DNA of 64,000 bases from NCBI RefSeq assembly GCF_050586345.1, contig NZ_JBOCEF010000023.1, positions 1-64,000 on the forward strand. The letters run 5' to 3'. How positions within the stretch are numbered: position 1 is the first letter of the stretch; the number at the start of each line of letters is the position of its first letter. Both the position numbers and the translations under genes were made by a program. Shown here one piece after another: positions 1-7,023 of the stretch. The notes under the pieces were generated by a model. It did not search any database and was not told the origin of the DNA. It saw only the letters and a list, made by a program, of their open reading frames with translations. Source of the stretch: JBOCEF01 sp050586345. Its GTDB lineage: Bacteria; Pseudomonadota; Alphaproteobacteria; Rhodobacterales; Rhodobacteraceae.

Positions 1-120
1 GACAGCTCGTGACGGCGCATGGCGACCTCCTCTTTCGGGAGGTTGAATCAGATCGAGCCCGATTGGGGAATCCTGTTCATGGGGACAGGCCTAGGCGCTG
101 CAGGAGGAACGGGTCTCACG

Positions 121-250
121 TCAGTGCGCGTGCATGCGGGCGACAACGGCCTGTATCTCGTCGTCGACGGGTTTCGGTTCCGGAAAGACGGGCTGCCCGG
201 CAAGCGCCGGGATTCGGTCTACCTGTCGCTTGGCGCCAAGGCCGACTGCC
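121..250 (+). pseudogene. Possible tyrosine-integrase N-terminal remnant
   Basis: One frame of this stretch reads HAGDNGLYLVV and then a basic GKRRD...LSLGA stretch. This resembles the arm-DNA-binding N-terminus of P4-type tyrosine integrases (HADGNGLYLxVDPSG... then GKRRDxxLG). The rest of the integrase, including the catalytic R-H-R-Y domain, is absent and the frame degenerates within about 40 codons. It lies about 420 bp before a tRNA-Ser 3' end, where a decayed integrase would be expected. No intact gene is visible from 1 to 660. The similarity is short, so the call is tentative. Confidence 0.25.
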
Positions 251-667
251 AACCTCCCCCGCCAACACCCCGCACACGCTTCTGTGGATCTGCACCCGCC
301 CCTCCTCGGCCAGCTCCGCCATCCGCCGGGATTGCGCACAGCGCCGCCGTGATTTTCGACCCCGGCGTAGGCGGCCGGCACTCGCACAAAAACCTTCGCG
401 CATCGACCAAGGCCATCCTGACGACGCGATGCCTGGAGACCTGGCCATCTTGCAATTGAGCCCGGGTCAGCAGGCCTCATGTGGACACGCGGCGTCTTCG
501 CTCGAAGTGACCTCACTCTGAAGCCCAAGTTCGGGAGCGTCCCGATGGGAAGCGGCCGCGGCAAGCTCCCGCTACACTTCCAGCTACACATCGAGCCGTT
601 GAAGCACCGCCTGAACTAAAATGAAAAACCAAGGGCGCTCCGCAGCTTGACCCGATCCAGGCGAAGC

Positions 668-693
668 GGGTTCGAATCCCTCTCTGTCCGCCA
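668..693 (+). other. tRNA-Ser 3'-end fragment, probable att site
   Basis: These 26 bases (GGGTTCGAATCC followed by CTCTCTGTCCGCCA) look like the T-loop, acceptor 3' strand, G discriminator and CCA end of a serine tRNA. No D-arm, anticodon arm or 5' acceptor strand lies upstream, and the 5' side of the T-stem is already imperfect. Duplicated tRNA 3' ends are classic attachment sites of tyrosine-recombinase islands. In this orientation, an island that made the duplication would normally lie to the left of the fragment. From 694 to 906 I see no gene. Confidence 0.7.
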
Positions 694-906
694 GAACGAA
701 GGACGTTTTCCCCGCCCCCCCTGCCCCCAAGGCGCTCCCAGGCGGCGGAGCCCCCCCTTGGACCGGCCTTTTCAAGTCCTGCAACCTTGCCGACCGCCGA
801 ATTCACTCCTATCCCTTAATGAAGGGTTGGTTAACGGCGCGAGCTGAACTCGATGCGAGGCATATCCGCTTCGAAAGCATCGGTCCGCAATTGGGGGGCA
901 AGACGA

Positions 907-1425
907 ATGAGGCACTGGGAATCCGCGCAACGACATGCCGCCGCGTGCCTTGCAGCCCGCCTCGGCGAGGTCCTTGCGGCCGAAGACCCCGACAACTGGT
1001 GGCGCGACTTCGTGCTCACGGCCCTCAGCGACAACCAGCGGATGGCGGCGGCCCGTCGCGGCTCCTGCCGCCTCGATGATCTCGATCTCGCGGCCCTTGT
1101 ATCCGTCGCCATCGGCAACGCGAACCGCCTCAAGGCGGCCGGCTATGGAACCAACGTGCTCGTTCCGCGCTTGCATGCGGTCAAGAAGGCCCGCAACGAC
1201 CACGCCCACGCGCCCGCCAGCGGGATGCGCCCGCGCGAGGCGGTCCGTCACCTGCAGAGCTGCCTCGACCTGTTCGACGAACTGCGCTGGACCGATGCCG
1301 CGCGCGACGAGGTGACCGCCTCCTGGCGCGCAGCGGCCGCGGAGGAGCTGGCGGGCGCGGGCGCGGGGACCGTCGCCGCCGGACCTGCCGCCGGACCTGC
1401 CGCCGGCGCGGCGACGGCGCAGTAG
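907..1425 (+). CDS. Swt1-like HEPN domain protein
   Basis: Small helical protein of 172 residues. An NWW motif near the N-terminus is followed by a helical block and an RNDHAH motif (residues about 96-101) that fits the Rx4H signature of HEPN domains; the surrounding pattern (leucine helix, RN..AH, then S/P..A..L....LF) is that of Swt1-type HEPN. Active HEPN domains are usually metal-independent RNases and are common in toxin and defence systems. The ATG at 907 follows a GGGGGG run about 8 nt upstream and was preferred to an in-frame ATG at 853. The last 20 residues are Gly/Ala/Pro-rich. The gene ends at a TAG beyond which the same frame stays open into the Hsp70-like gene, so the two may be one fusion. 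RNase activity is inferred. Confidence 0.7.
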   Translation: MRHWESAQRHAAACLAARLGEVLAAEDPDNWWRDFVLTALSDNQRMAAARRGSCRLDDLDLAALVSVAIGNANRLKAAGYGTNVLVPRLHAVKKARNDHAHAPASGMRPREAVRHLQSCLDLFDELRWTDAARDEVTASWRAAAAEELAGAGAGTVAAGPAAGPAAGAATAQ

Positions 1426-1479
1426 GAAGCCGCGCCCACGGCGCCCCGGGCCCCGGCCCCCACCGGCTTCGCCGTCAAC

Positions 1480-3894
1480 GTGCAGGACGACGCGGCCGCG
1501 CGGCGGCTCGCGGAGATCATGGCCGCCCGCAGCTTCGTCGGCATCGACTTCGGCGCTTCCACCACCGTCGCCAGCGTCGCGCAGTTCGATCGCGCGAGCC
1601 GCCGGATGTCCTACGAACCGCTGCAGATCCGCCAGATGCTCGCCACCGGCCAGGGCTGCGAGGACCACCTCGTCCCCAGCTGCATCGCCCTGCACAGGGG
1701 CGCCGTGCTGTTCGGGAAGGGCGCGGCGGAGCTCAAGCCCGAGCTGCGCGCCGGCGCCACCGTCTTCTCCTCGTTCAAGATGGAGCTCGGCGTCGATCTC
1801 GGCCCAAGCTACGCCGCCAGCAAGCTCGACGGATCGGACGGCAAGCCGAAAGTGGAGAAGCCGCAGGACGCCGCGCGCTGCTTCCTCGAATGGCTCCGGC
1901 ACGGCATCGAGAAGGCGGTCGCCGACAAGGGCCTCCCGGCCGAGATCTGCTACACGGTCAGCGTTCCCGCCTCCTTCGAGGCGAACCAGCGCCAGGATCT
2001 CGCCGCCGTGCTGGAAGGGGCCGGGTACCCCGCGGACCGGCTCACGCTGGTGGACGAACCGAACGCGGCCTTCCTCGGCCATGTCGCCGAACTCTCGGAC
2101 CGGGGCGAGGCGCCGCTCGCCGCCCTCGGCGCCGGGGACAAGCGGGTCATGGTGTTCGATTTCGGCGCCGGAACCTGCGACGTCTCGGTGCTGCAGGCCT
2201 CGCAGGAAGGCGCCGGCCTCGCCACGCGCAACCTCTCCATCTCGCGGTTCATGGCGCTCGGCGGCGACGACATCGACCGGGCCGTGGCGCGGGACCTGCT
2301 GCTCGGCGGCCTGCGCGCCGAGGACGGCCGCCCGTTCGAGCTGACCCAGACCCAGGTCGAGGAGGACGTGCTGCGCCGCCTCTCGCCCGCGGCGGAACGG
2401 CTGAAGGTGCAGGCCAACCGGCTTATCGCGCGCCGCGACGTCACCGACCTCGAGCGCGCCAGGGCCCTGAACGAGGAGATCGCCGACGAGGCGATCGTCC
2501 CGATCAAGCTGAAGGTGCGCAACGGGCCGAACGACCCGTCGACGCGGGACGCGGTGCTGCGGCTCGACCGCCCGAGCCTGTCGCTCGGCGGGTTCGCCGC
2601 CGCGATGGGCCCGTTCCTGGAGCGCCCGGAGGACGGCGACGACGCGCGCCCCTCGATCCATGTTCCGGTGGATGACGCGCTTCGGAAAGCCGGGCTCGAG
2701 GACGGCGAGCTCGACGCGATCCTGTTCATCGGCGGCAGCGCCGAAAGCCCGCTGGTGCGGCGGGCGCTCACGGACCGGTTCGGGCGCTTCGTCGAACCGC
2801 TCGTCCCGCGGGACCTGCGCAGCCACGTTTCGCAGGGCTCCGCCGTCCATGCCCTGCATCGCCATGGCCTCGGGACCGAGCTCATCACCCCGATCCTCGC
2901 CGACGCGATCTCGGTCATCACCCTCGACGGCAGCCTGCAGCCGATCGTCCCTGCCGGCACCCCTGCCCCCTCCGACCGGATCGAGGTGGACGCCCTCTAC
3001 ATCGAGCGCGACGGCCAGATGGCGCTGGAACTGCCGTTCTGCTCGGGCGCCGAGGACAAGCTGGTCGGCGTGCTGCACATCCGCGCCCCCGAGAGGACCG
3101 GGTTCCGGGCGGGCGAGCGGATCAACGTCGCCTGCAGCCTGACCGCCGACAAGCTGCTGAACATCGAGGTGACGGCGGGATCCGCGCGGCGGTCGGCGGA
3201 GTTCATGAACCCGCTCTCCAACCGCCCCCTCTCCGCCGCCGAACAGTCGGTGCTGCGCGCCCGCCAGCATTTCAACCAGTCCGCGGCCGCCAACCGGGGC
3301 CGCCCCTCGGCGTCGGCCGTTGAAAACTATGCCGAGGCCGCGGCGGCCGCGGGCGACTGGCGCGTCGCCGCCGAGATGTTCGAGGCGCTGGAGCGCCTGT
3401 CGCCGGGGGACGACCACGCGACGAAGATCACCTATTTCTGGTCCCGGGCGGGGCGCGAGGCGCTCGCCGCGGCCTGGGCCCGCACGGCGTATGAGCGCAA
3501 CCCCGGCGCCACCACAGCCTTCAACCTCGCGCTCGACATGTCCCGGGCGGGCGACGTGAGCGCCTGTGAACGGCTCAGCCGCGAGGCGCTGGAGCAGGAT
3601 CCCGGCCATCTCGCAACGCTCGACTGGTTCGGGCGCCGCCTGTTCGAGAGGGGCGACCCCGAGGGCCGCGGCATGCTGGAGCGCTGCGTCGCCATCTGCC
3701 GCCGCCTGATCGGCGCAGGGCAGGCGGATCTCGACGATGCAGGACGGATGCTGCAGGCGGCCAGGGCCCTGGGCGACGAGGAGGCGGTTCAACTGGCCCG
3801 CCGCACGGTGCGCGCGCTGCAGCCGCCGCTCGCCCGTCCCTATGACGAGAGCAACCTGGCCGCCGGGACAGGCGAAACGAAACGCGGAGGATAG
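1480..3894 (+). CDS. DnaK/Hsp70-like ATPase with helical repeat tail
   Basis: 804 residues. The actin/Hsp70 ATPase fold is shown by a phosphate-1 loop GIDFGASTT (residues 21-29), phosphate-2 FDFGAGTCD (from about 226), GGDDIDRAV, and an adenosine motif FIGGSAESPLV (about 416-426). A beta-rich region (about 450-590) follows. The C-terminal 190 residues are alpha-helical and TPR-like rather than a DnaK lid, so this is not housekeeping DnaK. The GTG start at 1480 has no clear ribosome binding site. The ATG at 1519, just before the first motif, has only a badly spaced GGAG. The frame is the same as that of the HEPN gene, separated by one TAG and 18 open codons. GGAGG at its 3' end serves the helicase gene. 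It probably acts as a nucleotide-driven sensor or switch. Confidence 0.85.
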   Translation: MQDDAAARRLAEIMAARSFVGIDFGASTTVASVAQFDRASRRMSYEPLQIRQMLATGQGCEDHLVPSCIALHRGAVLFGKGAAELKPELRAGATVFSSFKMELGVDLGPSYAASKLDGSDGKPKVEKPQDAARCFLEWLRHGIEKAVADKGLPAEICYTVSVPASFEANQRQDLAAVLEGAGYPADRLTLVDEPNAAFLGHVAELSDRGEAPLAALGAGDKRVMVFDFGAGTCDVSVLQASQEGAGLATRNLSISRFMALGGDDIDRAVARDLLLGGLRAEDGRPFELTQTQVEEDVLRRLSPAAERLKVQANRLIARRDVTDLERARALNEEIADEAIVPIKLKVRNGPNDPSTRDAVLRLDRPSLSLGGFAAAMGPFLERPEDGDDARPSIHVPVDDALRKAGLEDGELDAILFIGGSAESPLVRRALTDRFGRFVEPLVPRDLRSHVSQGSAVHALHRHGLGTELITPILADAISVITLDGSLQPIVPAGTPAPSDRIEVDALYIERDGQMALELPFCSGAEDKLVGVLHIRAPERTGFRAGERINVACSLTADKLLNIEVTAGSARRSAEFMNPLSNRPLSAAEQSVLRARQHFNQSAAANRGRPSASAVENYAEAAAAAGDWRVAAEMFEALERLSPGDDHATKITYFWSRAGREALAAAWARTAYERNPGATTAFNLALDMSRAGDVSACERLSREALEQDPGHLATLDWFGRRLFERGDPEGRGMLERCVAICRRLIGAGQADLDDAGRMLQAARALGDEEAVQLARRTVRALQPPLARPYDESNLAAGTGETKRGG

Positions 3895-3899
3895 GCGGC

Positions 3900-5102
3900 A
3901 TGCACTGGCTCCCCCAACGCAACAAGCTCGATTCAGACCAGAACGACGCCTGCGACGCCTGCCTGTCGGCGATCCTTGCGCCAAGCCCGGGCGACCCGCT
4001 CGGCGCGTCGTTGGGCATCCCGAGCCGTGCCTCGGCCCTGGCCCCGGTCCGCTGGGTCCAGGGCTCCGCGGGCACCGGCAAGACGGTCGTGCTGGTCCAT
4101 GCCCTGCGCGAGGCGAAACGGCGCGCGCCGAACCTCTCGATGGTCTTCGTGACCTACACCCACGCCCTCAAGGCGCTGGTCGCGGACGGGCTCGATGACG
4201 ACACCCGCCGCTCGGTCCATGTCATGACGGCGCATGAATTCAAGAACACCGGCCGCAACTGCAGCGTCCTGTTCGTCGACGAGGTTCAGGATCTGAAGCC
4301 GGACATGATCTCGGACCTGCGCCGGCGCTGCAGCAAGATGGTCATCGGCGGCGATCCGATCCAGACCATCTACGACGAGAGCGCCTCGCCCGAGGACATC
4401 TCGCGCATCGTCTCGGCGCAGCCCATCGTGCTCGACATCATGTATCGCCTGACGCGCAACCTGCTGGCCATCGCGGCCAGCATCCACCCGGCGGCGCGCC
4501 TGCAGGACGCACGGCTCAGCCGCCTGCGCAATGTCGACGTGATGCTGGGCCAGGCCGAAACCCTCGAGCAGGAGGCGGACTGGGTCTGGCGCCGCGCGCG
4601 CGAGGGGGCCCAGCTCGGCTCGCCGACGGCGATCCTGCTCCCGACCCACAAGGAGATCCGCAATTTCCTGCGGCGGGTGGCGCAGCTCGAGGGCCTGGAC
4701 GACGCGCCGTTCGTCAAGATGAAGGAATATGACGAGAAGAACGCGGTCCTGGCGGCCGCCGGGCTTCCGCTCCAGTACCTCGGCAACGGGCATGGCGATC
4801 TCGAGGACTCCAACCGCCGCAAGATGGTCTACCTGATGACCTACCACAGCGCGAAAGGTCTCGACTTCGAACAGGTCTACCTGCCTTGCCTGACCCCGAA
4901 ACTGAGCATCCATTACAAGGACCCGGACCTGGCGAGCCGCCTGCTTTACGTCGCCGTCACCCGGGCCCGCGAAGGGCTGTTCCTGACCCGGACCGGGCCC
5001 GGCCTGCACCCGCTCGTGGCCCAGATCCCGGACGCCCTTTTCAGCCCCGTCGCGATCGGGGCCGAGGAAGACGAAGAGAGCGACGATGACGTGTATTTCT
5101 GA
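3900..5102 (+). CDS. Minimal SF1 UvrD/Rep-like helicase
   Basis: 400-residue superfamily 1 helicase. Walker A is GSAGTGKT (residues 55-62). Walker B/motif II is FVDEVQDL (D127, E128). Motif III is GGDPIQ (150-155). An arginine motif YRLTRNL follows, then motif V TYHSAKGLDFEQVYLP (about 314-330) and motif VI YVAVTRAREGL (about 350). At 400 residues it is much shorter than UvrD/Rep (about 670-720) and lacks room for the 1B and 2B subdomains. The C-terminus is acidic (EEDEESDDD). GGAGG at 3886-3890 lies 9 nt before the ATG and the gene starts 5 nt after the Hsp70-like stop, so it is in the same operon. It may translocate on or remodel nucleic acid; DNA versus RNA preference is unknown. Confidence 0.88.
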   Translation: MHWLPQRNKLDSDQNDACDACLSAILAPSPGDPLGASLGIPSRASALAPVRWVQGSAGTGKTVVLVHALREAKRRAPNLSMVFVTYTHALKALVADGLDDDTRRSVHVMTAHEFKNTGRNCSVLFVDEVQDLKPDMISDLRRRCSKMVIGGDPIQTIYDESASPEDISRIVSAQPIVLDIMYRLTRNLLAIAASIHPAARLQDARLSRLRNVDVMLGQAETLEQEADWVWRRAREGAQLGSPTAILLPTHKEIRNFLRRVAQLEGLDDAPFVKMKEYDEKNAVLAAAGLPLQYLGNGHGDLEDSNRRKMVYLMTYHSAKGLDFEQVYLPCLTPKLSIHYKDPDLASRLLYVAVTRAREGLFLTRTGPGLHPLVAQIPDALFSPVAIGAEEDEESDDDVYF

Positions 5103-6684
5103 CGACGATCCGCGCGCCTGGACGGTCATCGGGCTCGACGAACTCGACGCCTGGATGAAGGCCGGGGAGCTGCGCCTGATGCGCGACCGCATCGTCGCGC
5201 TGCCCGCCGATCCGGGCCCGGCCGTCGACCTGCTGCTGGCGCGCGCGCCGCAGGTGGGCGTGGACGGCGACCACCGGCTCGTGCTCGCCGACCTCGGCGC
5301 CGAGCCGCACCTCGTGCAGGCGGGCGGCGTTTCGGGCGAGGTGGTGCGCGCCCGCTTCAGGGATCTCGAGGGCCTGCATCCGCTCAGCCGACGCGCGGCC
5401 GAAATGCTGGCGTCGCGACTTGGCGACCGCCGCGGCCTGCTGGGCGCGCCGAGGTTCGAGGACGCCTGGCGCGGCCGGCTGCTTGACGACGCCTGCCGCG
5501 ACTCCCGTTATGGCGGCGAGACGGTGCTGGCCGCGCTCGGGGTGGAGAGCGACCCGCGCGACAGGCGCGCCTTCGACGCGCAGATCGACGGCTGGATCGA
5601 CTACTGGCTGGACGCCCCCACCGAGGACCGCAGCGGCGGCAGCGCGCCGGGCGTCGACAGCAACCCGTTCACCTTCCAGGTGAGGAGCCGCCTGGAGAAC
5701 GGCAAGGCCGCCCCCCGCTTCAAGGGCGGGCTCGGGTCCCTTCAGCTCCTCGCCGGCTGCACCCGGCTGTTCCTCGACCGCGATGGAAAGGACGCAGCGT
5801 TCGCGCCCACGTCGGCCCTCTTCAAGCAGGCGGGCGCCGAACCCGCGCGCTCCCTGGCCGAATGGTTGACCGACGCCGCCTTCCGCGAGGCGGTCGAGGC
5901 GCTTGACGCCGCGCTGAAGACCGGCCCGGCGGAGGGCCTCGACGCATGGTCCCTGCTGCTGTTCCTGCACTGGCGCGAGGCCTGCCGCGACGACGTCCCG
6001 GCAGACCTGGACCTGTCCGACCTCTACCGGCGCTGCGCCGCCGATGGACGCGACGAGGCGTTCGAGACCGCGGCCCACCTCCTCGGACGCTACCTGCGGT
6101 TCAGCGGCCTCGAGTCGCTCGAAACCATGCTGCGGCGCATGGACCGCACCCCGCTTCCCCCGGCCGACGCGCCGGAGGCCGAACACGAGGACGAAGCCCG
6201 CGAGGAACTCCCCGAGGAACCACAGCCCGGATCCGAGCCGCAGGACGAGGCGGCGGAGGACGCGCCGGAACCTTCGGAGGCCGAGGCGCCGGCGCCGGAC
6301 GCGCAGCCGGACGCGCATCCGGTCGCGCAGCCGGAGGCCGACGCCGAAGGAGATTCCGACGCCCCCGATGCTACGACGGACGAAGCCTCTGCCCCGGGCG
6401 AACCCAGAGAGCCCCCCGTCGACCCTGCGCCGGCGGAACCTTCGCCGGACCAGGCAGCCGGGCAGGACGAAACGCACCAGCCCCCTGCCCCGCGCCCTCC
6501 CGAACAAGAAAGCTCCGGGGACCCCCAGTCCCAAGGCTCTGGGACGGAGGCTCCCGCCACCGATGAAGGCGCCGCGAAAGGCGTCGGCGCGGACAGCCTG
6601 TCGGCGAAAGCCGCGTCACAGACCGGCGGAGGGCGCTCGCCATCGGGGGAAGCCGGAGCACCGGACGACGACGCGCGCACCTGA
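5086..6684 (+). CDS. Unknown protein with acidic Pro/Ala-rich tail
   Basis: 532 residues with no recognisable family. Residues 1-360 look globular and helical with several Trp-rich patches (RAWTVIGLDELDAWM, GWIDYWLDA, LLFLHWREA). From about 365 to the end the protein is low complexity, rich in Glu, Asp, Pro and Ala, and probably disordered. No signal peptide or membrane segment is seen. The ATG at 5086 lies inside the end of the helicase gene (17-nt overlap), which implies translational coupling and a joint function with the helicase and Hsp70-like protein. The acidic tail could be a nucleic-acid mimic or a flexible tether; this is speculation. Confidence 0.75.
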   Translation: MTCISDDDPRAWTVIGLDELDAWMKAGELRLMRDRIVALPADPGPAVDLLLARAPQVGVDGDHRLVLADLGAEPHLVQAGGVSGEVVRARFRDLEGLHPLSRRAAEMLASRLGDRRGLLGAPRFEDAWRGRLLDDACRDSRYGGETVLAALGVESDPRDRRAFDAQIDGWIDYWLDAPTEDRSGGSAPGVDSNPFTFQVRSRLENGKAAPRFKGGLGSLQLLAGCTRLFLDRDGKDAAFAPTSALFKQAGAEPARSLAEWLTDAAFREAVEALDAALKTGPAEGLDAWSLLLFLHWREACRDDVPADLDLSDLYRRCAADGRDEAFETAAHLLGRYLRFSGLESLETMLRRMDRTPLPPADAPEAEHEDEAREELPEEPQPGSEPQDEAAEDAPEPSEAEAPAPDAQPDAHPVAQPEADAEGDSDAPDATTDEASAPGEPREPPVDPAPAEPSPDQAAGQDETHQPPAPRPPEQESSGDPQSQGSGTEAPATDEGAAKGVGADSLSAKAASQTGGGRSPSGEAGAPDDDART

Positions 6685-6859
6685 CCTTCGGGGCGGCGGC
6701 GCTTGAAGTCGCGTCGTCGCGCCCAAACGTGCCGCCGTCGTCGAGGAAGACCTTCAGCCCCCGGGTGTTTGGCGCTGCAAGCCGGCGCCTGCCCAAGCGG
6801 CGATTTCGAGCCCGCGCGGGGGCGCGGCGATCCCCCGGCCGGGCCTCGAAGACGGCCAT

Positions 6860-6882
6860 GGCCGGAGCGGACCGCTCCGGCC
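6860..6882. repeat. 11-bp inverted repeat with 1-nt centre
   Basis: Arms GGCCGGAGCGG and CCGCTCCGGCC flank a single A at 6871. It lies in the 339-bp gene-free stretch 6685-7023 between the cassette and the convergent P-type ATPase gene. It could work as a bidirectional transcription end, although no T run follows on either strand. Nothing else is recognisable in this stretch. Confidence 0.4.
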
Positions 6883-7023
6883 GGGCGGCAAGGCGGGCGC
6901 AGCCGCTGCATCCATCGACCTGCAGCACGCCCTTGAACCCGGCGACCCCGCCTCGGCGGCGAAGCGGCGAAGCGGCGCGGCGCAGGGCGCCGCCCCCCCG
7001 CCGACCAGAACACCCCGCGCCCC

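Noticed and set aside
645..693. Complete tRNA-Ser gene
   Set aside because: Only the T-loop, 3' acceptor strand and CCA are present; no D-arm or anticodon arm can be formed upstream.
1480..3894. Housekeeping DnaK
   Set aside because: The C-terminal part is TPR-like, motifs deviate, no DnaJ/GrpE is near, and it is coupled to HEPN and helicase genes.
772..3984. 1070-codon open frame on the minus strand opposite the HEPN/Hsp70-like genes
   Set aside because: It is an antisense shadow of GC-rich codon use; it has no recognisable motif, while the plus strand shows clear Hsp70 motifs.
6685..7023. Additional small gene after the cassette
   Set aside because: Short open frames here have no ribosome binding site or domain; only the 6860-6882 inverted repeat stands out.
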